Source: Bagarius yarrelli
Lineage: Eukaryota > Chordata > Actinopteri > Siluriformes > Sisoridae
DNA: 64,000 nucleotides
Direction of reading: 5' to 3'
NCBI GenBank assembly: GCA_005784505.1
Contig: VCAZ01000003.1
Coordinates: 2,814,010-2,878,009 of the forward strand
This document shows positions 11,988-24,665 of the stretch, piece after piece; the first letter of the stretch is position 1, and the number at the start of each line of letters is the position of its first letter. Under the pieces are notes generated by a model. The model had not been told where the DNA came from, ran no database searches, and saw only the letters and a list, made by a program, of their open reading frames with translations. Both the position numbers and the translations under genes were made by a program.

Positions 11988-13501
11988 GTGATGACTGTAC
12001 TGTGCTTCTATTTAAAAATCTAAAGACTGTGATATATTTCACCAATTTAAATAAAGATTAGCTGTTTAGGCCTGCTTTAGATATTGGCAAAACCCAGAAA
12101 ATAAGAATAAATAAGACTAAAGATATAAGACGGACTCTCCCAGCATATGTTTTCCTGTTTATTTTTACAGATTTGGCTTCCACCGCACATCGTTACACTT
12201 TAATCTGCTCTTTGTACTGCTATGTAACGTAAACCTGTAGCAGACTCTGGGAGAATCTCTTCAACAGATTTCTTCCCTCATCACACCTGAATCATGCAGC
12301 AGATGTCATGTGGGTGGTGGTGGTGGTGGTTGGCAGAAGCCTGGGATGCCCACATCTCCAAACATCTGGCCATATCCCCATCCTGTGGGAGGTGTGGAGA
12401 GAGTGTGTGTGTGTGTGAGGTCAGCAGTGTGTGTAATGAGCGAGCGCTAGCAGCAGGCGTTCTCTTTCCATTCATATGCTGATTCACGAGCCCATCTATT
12501 TGCATTAAGTGCAGCATAATTGCTAACTGGAGCCTGATTATTGTGTGTGTCAGAGGAGATGAAATATGACCTTTCGTCTGGTCCCTGGTGTCGCGTGACG
12601 GGTGTCGAGCAGGCGTAAATCTACATCTGAAGCTTATTCATGTTTTCAGCGATAGTGAAATATTGCCACTTGAGATGAGAAAGTGGGAACTGTGTGTGTG
12701 TGTGTGTGCTTTTCAGTAGAACAAACCCAGTCTCCGTTTTGTGCTGCCTTCGCAACCGTTTCTGGTTTTTCATTTAGTTTTGCGTCTGCCTGGATCATGT
12801 TCCTCGGAGAGCAAGTGTGTTTGTCTGGTAATGTTCAGCACGGTTCAGCGTATTAGAGGCTCTTCGGTAAGCGGCAGGTGGAATTTTGATGAGCTCCATA
12901 GGAACAGCTGGAGGCTGATGCGGTTAAAGCATCATGTCGCCTGCTCTCAACCAGAGGCACTGCTGAGGCTGTCATCACTTACTGTATGCGTGTGTATGTG
13001 AGAGAGAGAAAGAGAGAGAGAGAGAAAGAGCAGGTTGGACAGGAAAGAGGTTATTAAATAAAGGGACAATACAGATGGGACACTGAGGGGAGGCTGAGCT
13101 TCATACACTACACTGTTAAGCAGTACAGCAGCTGTATTGCTGATGTGGCGGACGTTATAAACTCATTTTTCATCGCTCTGTTCTTTCCTGCCATTCAAGG
13201 CTTGGTGAAGTCATTATCCCTGTCCCTCTGTCTCGTTTATCTGCCGTTTAATTGGCACCGACTTGGCGCATGTTTTTTTTTCCCCTTGTACCCCTTTAGG
13301 CACGCTATCTTGGCTGTCTGCTCTCACACAGAAAACCCATCGGCTCCTCAAAGTCTGTCTGCATTCATCGCCATACGCTGACGCTGCTGCTGCTCAGATA
13401 TTCTGAAAAGCTCTCCCTATCCGCTTCTCACCTCTGATACTAAAGATACAGTTCTGAAAATGGAGGTTTAAAGGCACAGGATTTTTGCAAAAGTATTTGA
13501 A

Positions 13502-13588
13502 AGTTAAGGGCCTTTTTTAGAGGCCCAGCTGTGGCAGCTTGGTGGGCTTCCAAATAGCAGGCTAAGATCTTAACTACTAAGGTACAGG
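13502..13588 (-). mobile_element. SINE fragment, family A
   Basis: Only the head and part of the body remain, read on the - strand (TAGTAGTTAAGATCTTAGCC). Partial copy. Confidence 0.5.
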
Positions 13589-14050
13589 AATTTTAGTACT
13601 TTTTTTGTAGGACAGGTGGACTAGAGTCAGAACCCATCTGAATGAAGACAAGACATGGATTAAGTACATGTCAGACTTGGATGTCAGTGGTCCGCATTTT
13701 GCACACCAGACCTGAGCTGTGTTAGACCGGCAGCTTTCAGAAAATTGAGAAGAATTGTTTCTATATTTCACACACACAATTATCTGACCCCCCTTTCATT
13801 ACACCAACTGGATGGAAAGCAACTCGGCGGACATTTTCAATTAGTATAAACAGATACATTATTTTCAGGCTGGATGTCTGATATAAATCACGCAGGACAC
13901 TGTGGACTTTCTATCTGAGTGGTTGTAGATAGCGTCTTTAAATTATAGCCCTTTAAGAAATAACGCTTGGGGCATCTCAAAAAGTTAAAAAATAAGCTTG
14001 AGTCACATACATAGTTTAAACAGTTGTGTAAAAGTAACTAAACTTTTAAC

Positions 14051-14392
14051 TAGGGCTGTGTAAAAATATTGATACAGCTAACTATCGCAATATTTATTGT
14101 TTCACAATAGTGTATCGATATTATAACCACTAGTATCGATACCTATTTAACATGACATTTTACACTGTTTGGTTAATATTTTATTAAAACCCTCATAATT
14201 TAATTAAAACCCTCATCCTTCTTGACTAGCATAAGGGCATTTTTCGGAAACGATCATGGCGGGAAAATTAATGGAGCGTCCGGCTTTGTATTTGTTTTTC
14301 TTTTTATTAAGTATTTCAATGTATTGCAATATATCATGGTAAATTGTATTATGACTAATGTATTGTATCGTTAAGCCCTTGCCAATACACAC
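14051..14392 (+). mobile_element. hAT-like nonautonomous element, copy 2
   Basis: It starts TAGGGCTGTGTAAAAATATT and holds ACAATAGTGTATCGATATTA, the CATGGCGGGAAAA core and the end motif GCCAATACACAC. Its 5' end (TAGGGCTGTGTA) is the reverse complement, but for one base, of the 3' end of copy 3 (TACACAGCCATA), which defines short terminal inverted repeats of hAT style. Confidence 0.65.
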
Positions 14393-15482
14393 AATTTGTT
14401 TTCTTCTAGTTGGCTAGATATAAAATAAATACTCAGGAAATTAAACAAAAAAAAGTGTGTGTGACATGTCAAAGAAATTCAGTTCTGAATGTTAAAATGT
14501 CACATAGATTTCGTTTTAAACCTTTGCTCAGTCCAGTCAACGGACTGTCTTTCCGATGACTGGACAAACACTTAATCTGTCTCTGTCCTCTGTTCTCTTC
14601 TGCCGATAAACTGACCTCAGGTGACCTCTAGATAATCCTGCATCTATCCAGAATATTTTCAACATCACTTCTGTTGTTGTTTTGTTTTTCAATCGTCTCT
14701 CACACAGAATGCATGCGGCTGCAGATCAATGCGACAGGATTAATGCGGCTTCACTTTAAACTTGGCCCTCTCTCTTTGTAGAGGCTGTGGCTGTCAGTCA
14801 GGCCGGACCAGCTCTCACCTCCCAGCAGTAAATAATGAGCTTGTAATTGACTGAACTTGGCCTCAGAGAAAGTTTTCAGTGTGTGTTGTGGCACTCTGTG
14901 TTGGTCAGCTTGTCTCCATGTTAAAATGGCAGTGCTGCTGATGTCTCACCCGGGATTTCGGTGTACTGTTTTCAGGAATTGTATAACGAGTGATATAATA
15001 CTAAGACTAACAATAAAACAACTGTTTTTATTTTACAAATTAAAGCACTGATATAATGAAGTTTTTTTTTTTGTTTTACGTTTAGAAAAATAAAGAAGAC
15101 TTTTTCTGCATTTTTTTTACTTTTTTTTTGCTCGTATCAGTCATGTAAGTTTTTTTTTATTTTATTTGTATAGCCTTGTAAACAAGAGAAATTGTCTAGA
15201 GACAGCTTTTAATGTTTATTTATAATAAGCAATTAGAGGCAACAGTGGCAAGAAAAAACTCTCCATGATGATATAAGGAAGACTCATTAAGGCTGCATTT
15301 ACACTGCATGTATCATGTGACACAATTCAGTTTTTTTCTGTAATGTGGGATATAACAGACAATCACATGGATCACGATATTTCGTAAATGAATTGTGTAT
15401 TAGCACATATACGTAAACTAGCATTTGACATGCAGACCTGTAAATGCGAGTCAAACGTCAATAAAAAAAGTGACTGTGGCGC

Positions 15483-15607
15483 TATATATAGATATATATA
15501 TATCTATATATCTATCTATATATAGATATATATATATCTATATATATATATATAGATATATATATATATATATATATATATAGATGTGTGTGTGTGTGTG
15601 TGTGTGT
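15483..15607. repeat. TATA/GATA palindromic satellite followed by GT run
   Basis: TATATAGATATATATATATC-type units alternate in both directions and then turn into ATGTGTGTGTG. The tract can fold on itself. Confidence 0.85.
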
Positions 15608-15639
15608 ACTGACCAATGCTACATTCGCTTAGGGTGCAA

Positions 15640-15755
15640 CAAGGGCTGTCCGACTGTTGGGCCTCTGGGCAAGGCTCTTAAACTGCATTTGCTTAGATGT
15701 ATAAAAGAGGTAAATGTAAGTCACTCTGGATAAAGGCATTGGAAATGCAAATGCC
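15640..15755 (+). mobile_element. SINE family A, 3' part
   Basis: ACTGTTGGGCCTCTGGGCAA, a TAAATGTAAGTCACTCTGGA stretch and a short AAATG tail. It follows the AT/GT satellite at 15483-15607. Confidence 0.6.
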
Positions 15756-17598
15756 GATATCTGATACGAGTCAGTTCTATAGAGAGGTGTAAGCGGGTTG
15801 TCGAAAAAGATCAGAATAGTGTCACAAAATCTTAATAATATCCTGTCTACAACTGTATATTTCCAAGCAAAATTATAACCGGGAGCTTTTAGCAACTTAC
15901 ATATCAGTGTAGTTTCCATCTTTATTCCAAAGTCAGCCAATGTGAAATCTAATGTGAGCACAAGCATGAAATGTAACTTTAAACGACCCCAAATATTGTG
16001 TGCTTATATATTAAAACTTGTAACTTCTTTGATAGATGAATAAAACAATTTAGGACATGCTGTTAGAAAACATTAATCAGCTTCATGGTGGTAAATGTAA
16101 TTTCTTATTATTTTCCCATTATCATTTTCTTTCAACTACAGGGTTGCGTTGTTGTTGTTGTTCAGAGAGTTGAAAAGCAGTCTTAATGTGATTCTGGACA
16201 ATCACTCTGGACTGCCTGGAACAGTCTGGACATTTACGTGAAGCTGTGTGTTTGAATCCAACAGCATGACTCAGCTGTGCTTTACTGTACTTCCCATGGC
16301 ATCTTCATGGACAGCGTCCAAGCAATGTGTGTGAAAGCGTTCAGACTCGTAATCTCCCAGGTAATAACTACAAAACATTAGCTTGTAAGGGGCAGGGTGG
16401 AGTGCAAAAGTTTAATAATTAATTCAGAACCAAGATGAACTTCGTTTTATTGGCGTTTACTGGAATGGCTGGCTTCTCTCTGGATTTTTTTTTTTTTTGT
16501 AAGTATTAAGATATTTTTTGAATGAGACTATTTGTATTGTATGGATATTTTACGACTTTTAACTCCTGAGCAGTGGATTAAATTATTCCTTAATTCAGAA
16601 TATATTTCATGTAAACTTTTGTTAAAGTTAGGGCTGGGCCGATAAACCTTATCATATCGAATTTCAATAAACTTTATTTTAATAATAATGATAAGCTCTG
16701 GACATGTCCACTTCTGGTGGGACACTACGTTTTTAAGAGTGAAATCTGTGTGTCTTACAGCACCCAGAATAAAAAAAAAACTTAACATGTTACATATCTT
16801 TGGAAAGATGAAATTTTTGTAATTTAATGATGCAAACCATTTTAAGATACAATAAACACCATAGGTAAAATTATTGTCTCTATCAGACCACCAACAACCA
16901 AACATACATTTACAAAACTGTAAAAATTTCACTTATAAATCCACTGATCTATAAAATTCCAACAAAAATCATGTGTTTACTTGCCAAAGGATTTAAACAA
17001 TCAAATTAAGGGAAATATGAAGTCCAGACACATTTATGTCGATAAACATCCATTAATGTAGGAGAAGCTGAACTTGGAACGCCAGTTATTACATAAAACA
17101 AAATGGCCGCTGTTGTGTTCATTTATTTTGTAACTTATATACTTTTAAATGTAATTATTAAACCTTTTTAGAATAATTTTTGGCTTTGATATTTGTTGGG
17201 ATATTTTATATACTATATTATTATTACTATATTATCATATATTACTGTTGATTTGTTAAAGTTTGTCGGAAAGAAGAAAGAGATTTTATTTTATTTTTTC
17301 AGAGTGTACATGATTGATTATTATTTAGTCACCCTCTCAGACTATTTACCATGTTTGCTTCCTATTAAAGTTCTTATTTTATGACCTTACCGGAACCAAG
17401 AAATTTAGTAGTGTTGTTTGGGAACAATAAATCATTCAAAGTACTTGGACAAACGCCTGAAGTGTGTGCCAAAATTCCAGTGATATCGTAACTATGTTAA
17501 GTAAAGCTATAAATGATGAGTGGTAAGACAACAGATACAGGATATGTGGAGAGGATCCGGCTTTAGGATTTTATTTACACTTTTTAGCAGGACATATA

Positions 17599-18037
17599 TA
17601 AAGATAAAGAGATTGGAGGGGAGAGAGAAAGACAGACAGAGAGCATCAGAAAGTCAAAGGAGAGAGAGAGAAAGCAAGAGAGAGACGGAGAGAGTGAGTA
17701 TGGAAAAGTCAATGAAGGAAGAAAGGAGAAGAGAGGAGAGGAGAAGAAAAGAGGAAAGGAGAGGAGATACAAACAGACACAGAGCATCAGAAAGAGAAGG
17801 AGAGAAAAAAGAACAGAAGAGAGATACAGACAGAGAGAGCATCAGAAAGTCAGAGGGGAGAGAGAGATGAAAAGAGAGGGCGACAGACAGACAGATACAC
17901 AGAGAAAGAAAGTCAAAGACGGGAGAGAAAAAGAGCATCAGAAAGCCGAAGGGGGGGGAAACAGAAACACAAAGGGAGAGAGATCATTAGAAAGTTAGAG
18001 AAGAGAGAGAGAGAGAGTACAGAGGAGAGTGAGAGAC
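17599..18037 (+). repeat. Purine-rich minisatellite, about 48-base period
   Basis: A block of GA, GACA and AAG words in which GAGCATCAGAAAG recurs at 17641, 17782, 17837 and 17933, with a variant GATCATTAGAAAG at 17982. The gaps are 141, 55, 96 and 49 bases, near multiples of 48. Confidence 0.75.
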
Positions 18038-19589
18038 TGCTGTTCAGGGCTGTGATGGTTGGTTAGTGGACTCGGTGGGCTGTACAGAGAAATAGAGGTG
18101 TGCTTTTGCATTCGCTTCTGTCTTTGCTCAAGACTTTACAGAAGTTTTATGCTTCTCAGCCCTTATTATCCTCTTTATCATCCCCTTTTTATTCTCCACA
18201 AGAGCTTCTACAAAGGGAGGAGGCATGTCTGAGTGTGTCTGCCTTTCTGTGTTCTGTGAGAATAAAAGGAGGGTCAAGATGCTCTAGAACAGCCTCCAGC
18301 CTTGCCCCTGAAGCACCCTCACTCTCACCCAGCAGACTGCAGTCTCGCTAATCGCACTCTTGCTCCTTTTGTCACGCCTCTCGTCTGTGAATAGGGTGAC
18401 AGAGGCTGAGAGAAGGAAGATGGAACAGAAGAAGAAAAACTGAAAAACATGTAACTCTCGTCCTCAGCAGGGCAGCTTATTAGTGAACATTTATAGGAGA
18501 GTGGGCACTTGGCTAGGAATGGTGATGCCCACAGCAGGGCCACTGGGACCAAGAATGAACACAGGGAACAGTAAGCCAGCTGTATTATCAGGCCTCTGCT
18601 GTCTGAGCTGCAGCTGTCACTCACTCAATATGAAAACGAGTCTTTTCTGGCTTACGGCCATCAGTCCTGAGAGAAAAGAGCCAAAATTGAGTATGAAATA
18701 AAGGATGAAAAAAAGAATCTAGATAGACAGATGAGAGAGTTTTTTTTTTAAATTCATCTCCGTTGTCTCTGTCTGACTGAGATAACATAAAAAGTGACAC
18801 AACACCAGAATTCTAGATAACAAATAATGTCAGCCCAAAAAAAACCTTAACAAGTATTACAGAACGGTAGTGTGTGTGGACAGACGGAAGGACACCTTGT
18901 CAAACCTGATCGGGTCGTATTTTCAGCAAAGCGGTTGATGTGCATGGATTTGCTGTGAGGATTAGAGAAAAAAAAGAGAAACTTTATCATAAACTGGTTT
19001 TTATCCATGCCTTTGAAAATGACTAGGATTAATTCAGACTAAATCTTTGGGCTTTGCTTGTGTGTGTTTGTGTGTGTGCATGGTTTTCTATAGATAAAAC
19101 AAGCTTAGTTAGAAAAAACTCTGCAGAGTTTATCATTTATATGACTCCTAAAACATGAGTAAGCAGTGAACAGTGTTTTTTTTGTCATTATTAAACTTAT
19201 ATCTCATTTATGTAGTAACCATTTTTAACATAAAAACCTGTGTCTAATGATGTACAAAAAATCTGAAATGATTGAAATACATATATATATATATATAGTT
19301 ATTGAAAACTGAACTTTTCTTTGATATGTTATTCCACACATAAAACACCCAGTTTCCTATTTTACCCATAATGCATGGCAGCAGGACGATTTACTCCAAA
19401 CCTTCATCTGTACTTAGTGATGCAGCTGAGCATCCTTCTGATTCCCAAATTACTTTGGTTTAAACAGACCAACTTTATAAGAGTGGACCTACCTGCTGAT
19501 ACCATCGTCAAAATCATCACACGCATCACTTCGTAACCCGCCGCCTCGCTAAGCTTTAACAACTAAACTTATATTTTGTATGTTGGTAT

Positions 19590-19939
19590 AATCTTTCGTT
19601 CATTCATTCATTGATCTTCTATACACGCTTATTACCTAGTTCGGGGTCACAGGGATCTGGTGGAACCGTCTCTGAAAGGGTGAAAGGTTAGGAGGGGTAC
19701 ACCTTGGACAGGTCGCCAGTCTGCCACACACGCGTACACTCACTCCTATAAGCAATTTAGAACTCCTATAAGCAACCTAATATACATGTTTTTTGACTGT
19801 GGGAGAAAACCGGAGAACCCGGAGTAAACCCACGCAAGCACGGGAAAAACATGCAAACTCCATACAGAAAGGCCCCTGCCTGGGAATCGAACTTCTTGCT
19901 TTGAGACAACAGTGCTAACCACTAAGCCACCGTACTGCC
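19590..19939 (-). mobile_element. V-SINE of DANA/Mermaid type
   Basis: Read on the - strand it begins with a tRNA-like head (GGCAGTACGGTGGCTTAGTG), continues with the core motif that includes GGAGTTTGCATG, GCGTGGGTTTACTCCGGGTT and CCGGTTTTCTCCCACAG, and ends in a tail of ATGA repeats (seen as TTCATTCATTCATT on the + strand, 19600-19613). This order is that of the DANA/Mermaid V-SINE known from otophysan fishes. A 10-base direct repeat, ATGTTGGTAT, lies at 19580-19589 and 19940-19949 and marks the target-site duplication. Confidence 0.85.
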
Positions 19940-22813
19940 ATGTTGGTATGTGACCAACCCCCCCACGCACACACATTGAGCACCGTTCCTACGAAAAAAA
20001 TACTGAAAGTAATAGTGTGGCTCTCTTTCTAAAATGTTCAATTTCCTAAGCTCTCTCCTCAGAAAATCTTCCATCTGCAACCCCGTGTGCCGAGTCTATA
20101 ATAACAGTCTCTTTTCATCGCTGGTGTCTGGTGAGTTTGTGCCTCTATTGTTTCCTCTGATGATGAGAGCCTTCTCAAAACAACATTATCAGTGTGCTGC
20201 CACATCTGCTTTCCTCCAGTACGTGCGAGAGCAAGTGAGTGTCACACAAGATTTCGCAGCATTTAATCTGCCACAATAACATTCCGTCGCTGGAGAAATT
20301 GCTTTCGGTGGCCCGAGAAGTAAACAGGCAAGAGGTGTTATTCGGGAAGACAAGATAGAGAAAGAAAAAGTGGTAGAGGGAGAAGTGAAAGGATGGTGGA
20401 AGACGGAAAATAAAGAGAGATTGAACGGAAAAGGGGAGGGGTGCAAGCAATTGTAAGATGACCTTTCAGTCAGTGAGCACGAGACAGATATCGAGTGATT
20501 CTCATTGTGCCGGGAGAATAAACCTGTTGGCTCGTTAAATGCTGTGGCATATGGATGTTTTATCACCCTCTGACTTTAATTGCTTTACTGTCAAGACGTT
20601 GTAGCACCCAGGCTGCGTTTAAACATCAGAAACACGGATTAAAACGACGAAAGATTCCTACATGAAAATACGTGTCTGGCTCACAAGCCGTATACTTCTT
20701 TGTCCTTTTTCCTGTTTTCAGATTTTGTGTCCTTTTATCCAATGCATAAACAAGAAGCCGAAGCAGGGCTGTCTGTTTTCCAGCCCTTGCTTCCTTTCCT
20801 CCTCTTGGGCTGCTGTCCGGAGTAGTGGGAAGGACGCGGATGGCTGCATTTGTTCTAATTGCCAGCACTTTATTGATGCAAATTGCTGCCAACCCCTGTG
20901 AGCTCTTGTTCAGCCTAGGCGCTGGATGACATTGATACATGCCCTGGGGTATTTATAATCCAAGAGACACCTGATATTTCATGATCAAGGAGACTGATTT
21001 TGTGTTATGGTGTTGAAGTATTTACTATCCTCATTTATCGCTCAGCCAGATGGAAGGATCCATCTGGAGGCGGTGTATGAGGGATGATCTTGGACTGCGG
21101 ATGTTGGGACAGATTCTTTTATTTGAACACTAAAGATGTTTTCTAAAGTTATTCTGCCTTTATTTTAAAACTCATGTTAATTCGTTTGATTAATTGTATA
21201 ACACTTTTAAAATCAATGTCATATACATTAGATCCATGATAAATATACCAAAGGTGATGGAGACAGCCGTTATTGGGTTTATGAATCATTAGTCAGGTGG
21301 AGATCATTTTTATTATGAACCTAGATGAGCTTATCGTGGATATAGATAATTATTCTGGGAAGTTGTAGAAACTCTACAAAAACTCTCAAAAAGAAAGTTT
21401 GGTTTTTTTTGCAACCCAGTGGAGTGGATAGGATTGGGAACGAAGTCCCTCCAGCAGATCAGTTGGCAGCAAGCTCTTTGAACTGTTATTTTTTGGGAGT
21501 TTTTGCTTCCTCTCCAGTCCACCACCCCACTCCACCCCATCTATGAAGATGAGGCCTTTGATCCAGTACAGTTTCCATTTCTCTAAACCCTCAATGTCAT
21601 TTTCAAATTTTAATTAGTTTGTGATCCTCTCTGTCTTACACATGTTGCTTTATTCACTAGCACTCATATACTTGATGTAAATTTTGATTAAAAATAAATG
21701 AGTTACTGAAGGATTTTATTGAGTGTGAAGTCAAGTTGCGACCGGTTTCTAGTACCCATCTTTGTGCTCATCTCTGAGCTCAGGTGGTCAGCACACCTCA
21801 GGTGGTCTCCCTTTTTCAGTAGCTTGTGGGTAGTTTGACCTTTCCAAGGTCACAAAGAAGCATTAACAACTGCCCCTCTGCTGTTTGTATCAGAGCCAGG
21901 GGGTGAAGGGTAGACGACTGTTGCCTGAGTGGAGGATTAAGATAATGGCAGCTTTCAGACTTCTCCTAGTGTTTCTGCTAATGGATGGTCAGGAGGATTT
22001 ATAAAGCACAGGCTAGACTGACATGACAGTAGACTGATTGAGGAGTGTCAGTCGAGTCCATCCTACCCTTTTCTGTAAAAAGCTCAACTCTGATCCAATC
22101 AAATAACACTTTGATGTTTCCAGCACCAGTCTACTATCAGTCCCACTAGTCCTAACATCATCAAGGCTCCTGCTGCAAACCCAGTTGGATCTAGACAAAA
22201 GCAGAGCCTGCTGCCCTCTGAATCCACCCACTCTCCCTCATTTCCTCTTCACATTCCTTGTTTGTTGTTCATTTACTCTGCACTGTTCAAACCTTGTTAG
22301 CATTTTATTTTCCACTGCGAGCGTGGACGCGACATTCGGCACCATGCCACCGACAGAAATGTGTAATCACACGTTTTTACAAGAGCTAATGGCCAAATTA
22401 ATTCCCCTCTCACAGATGCGTGGTAATTTTTTTTATTTTATTTTTTTTTACAGAAATTGATTGGGTTTTAGTAAAGACACAGCTGACGTGGGTTTGCAAA
22501 TGGCCAGAGATGAGAAGATCCACTAAGATGGCAACAAGCCTCTCAACCCAATCTGTAAAATTTCTGTGCGAAAGCATCCATTAGCAAATGGAGACCTTTC
22601 CCCCTTTTGTGTCTGGTGTCTTCCCACACAGTGACATTTGCTTTTTTTCAGATAATTAGATGCTTGATGCTCATAAGAAAGGACCATTCTATATTTACCG
22701 GTTAAAATGACAGTAAATGTCAATGCTTCAATGACATAGCATGTCCTATGTATGTGTGGTCAAATTGACACATCAGATTAGTATCCTTACCGTCTTTATT
22801 ATTATTAAATGTA

Positions 22814-22830
22814 ATTTATAAATCTTTTCT
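22814..22830. repeat. 5' copy of the LINE target-site duplication
   Basis: ATTTATAAATCTTTTCT occurs here and again at 23244-23260, all 17 bases identical. It brackets the truncated LINE exactly. Confidence 0.92.
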
Positions 22831-23243
22831 AGAGACAGTGGCACTGAGGAAGAGACAGGTGGTAGAGCTGGAAGTAGCAGAGCTGAAGATGTTGAGGTTT
22901 TCTTTGGGAGTGACGAGGTTGGACAGGATAAGGAACGAGTTCATCAGGGGGTCGGCTCATGTTAGATGTTTTGAGGAGAAAGTCAGGGAAGTCAGATTAA
23001 GGTGGTTTGGACATGTACAGAGGAGGGATAGTGAATATATTGGTAGGAGGATGTTAGAAATGAAGCTACCAGGCAGAAGGCAAAGAGGAAGACCAAAGAG
23101 GAGGTTTATATATGGATGCGATAAACGAGGACATGAAGTTAGTGGGTGTGAGTGAAGAGGATGTAGAGAATATGGTTAGGTGGAGACAGATGATTCGCTG
23201 TGGCAACCCCTAAAAGGGAACAGCCAAAAAGGAGGAGAAGAAG
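22831..23243 (+). mobile_element. 5'-truncated RTE-like LINE insertion
   Basis: The piece encodes the C-terminal end of a non-LTR retrotransposon polyprotein: RIRNEFIRGSAHVRCFEEKV, then VRLRWFGHVQRRD and the basic GRRQRGRPKRRF motif, which is typical of the sequence after the reverse transcriptase in RTE-like elements. A 4-base insertion (ATAT) near 23108-23115 breaks the frame; the continuation in another frame ends in WRQMIRCGNP and TAA. The 3' end is the usual AAAGGGAACAGCC followed by a GAA-rich tail. The copy is flanked by a perfect 17-base duplication (22814-22830 and 23244-23260), so both ends of the insertion are defined. It has lost everything upstream and cannot move by itself. Confidence 0.9.
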
Positions 23244-23260
23244 ATTTATAAATCTTTTCT
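23244..23260. repeat. 3' copy of the LINE target-site duplication
   Basis: Identical to 22814-22830 and directly after the GAA-rich tail of the LINE. The lack of any mismatch suggests a fairly recent insertion. Confidence 0.92.
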
Positions 23261-24484
23261 GTTCATGTTATTCATACATTATATTCTGCAAAGTCAAAGC
23301 TCCTTTGGTTCCAGATATTTCTCATGCATTTTACCATTTAAAGCTGTTTCCTTTCCCATCATTTCCAATTTATTTTAATGGTAAACACTGCGTATTTAAT
23401 TATGAATGTGCAGTTTAAAATGAAATAAATGAAACAAAGTATGTACTAACAAGAATTTTGTTTTACTTAGTATTAATTATAAGAAAATATGTTTGAAGGT
23501 GATTTTGTTACTGTGCCGAGCAGTGGTGCTTAAAGAAATCTCTATTAAAAGGAAAAAGTCATTTAGACATTCATTTATCCAAAATGGCTTGGCCAGAGGT
23601 TAGAAGCAAAAGCCCACACCATTGAAACTAATGACCCATTTCATTTTTAGAGCTTCACTTCTACTGCCTCCCAAATGAACATAACGGCCTCTGTGCTTTT
23701 CCAAGAACATGTATGCATATAGGAATGGGGAATTAAATGGGCTAAGGATAATACAATTGATTTTAATGGCCCCCTAAAACAACAGAACTAGGAAGTTCAC
23801 CACGATGTCTTAGCTGCTCTCATTCAGGTCCATTGGTCCTTTATGGGAAGTGATTTAGTTGTCTTTTAATAAAGCCTGATTGGCAAGCATGTGTGAGCGA
23901 CCATTATCATGAGCGAGACACTTTTCTATGCAGTCTGCAATTATGGGCACATTTAGGCACCAAGACTTGGATGTTTAAATAATGCATCAGCTGTGATGGC
24001 AGCTCTGTGACCAGGACACATCCTTATCTGTCCTCAGCCTGTCACTCCTCTTCCCGAGTGATATCGTCACAAAGCTACGTTTTTTTTTTTCCTGCGTATA
24101 TCTGTTTTACAAGTCACTTTTAATTATAATTTTATATAAAAATTAGTATATACATGGTACAAAACCTTTACAATGTTGTACCACCACAAGCCTACCAATT
24201 CTGCAACATTACTGCCAGGACAGGACAAATATTATTTTCTCATTTGTGAAGCTAAAACATGAGTCTAAAATCTCATTTAATTTAGTTTTATTTCTTTGGT
24301 GCTTCTGAAAATAGACGTTGTTGTAAAGCAGCTAAAAACAGCTAAAGCTTCATTTATATATTACATTCATTTATGTTTTCTAATGAGCAGCTTCAAGGTA
24401 AAGATGATGAGGAAGTGCTCTGGAACCATATGAGGTATACACATTAGGAACCCTTTCTGCTCTGTGGGACAGTGGAATTACAAT

Positions 24485-24665
24485 AAACCTTTTTTTAATA
24501 AATGTTAACTATATAGTGCAGTTGTGTAACCAGGAGCTTTTGAGCCTGTACGTTTACACGTCACCATAATTTCAAATAGGTTGTCCAAGGTATTTAATTG
24601 GGTTGAGGTCTGGTGGCTGTAAAGGCCATGACAAAGGACTTTATATCACTGTCATATTTATGAAA
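24485..24665 (+). repeat. Diverged interspersed repeat, related to one in the pard3 3' UTR
   Basis: It carries TTTAATTGGGTTGAGGTCTG and GGTGGCTGTAAAGGCCATGA. The pard3 3' UTR at 43425-43640 carries GGTGTTGGGCCACCACGAGC and AGCTGAGATCTAGTGACTGA, which seem to be other parts of the same widespread fish repeat. Confidence 0.4.

Noticed and set aside
16528..16932. A 134-residue open frame on the - strand
   Set aside because: AT-rich composition, many Ile/Lys/Phe/Asn, no motif; near a TAGGGCTGGGCCGAT repeat-like start (16627).
17520..17938. Arg/Glu/Lys-rich and Ser/Leu-rich open frames
   Set aside because: Both strands of a purine minisatellite; no domain and no splice or start context.
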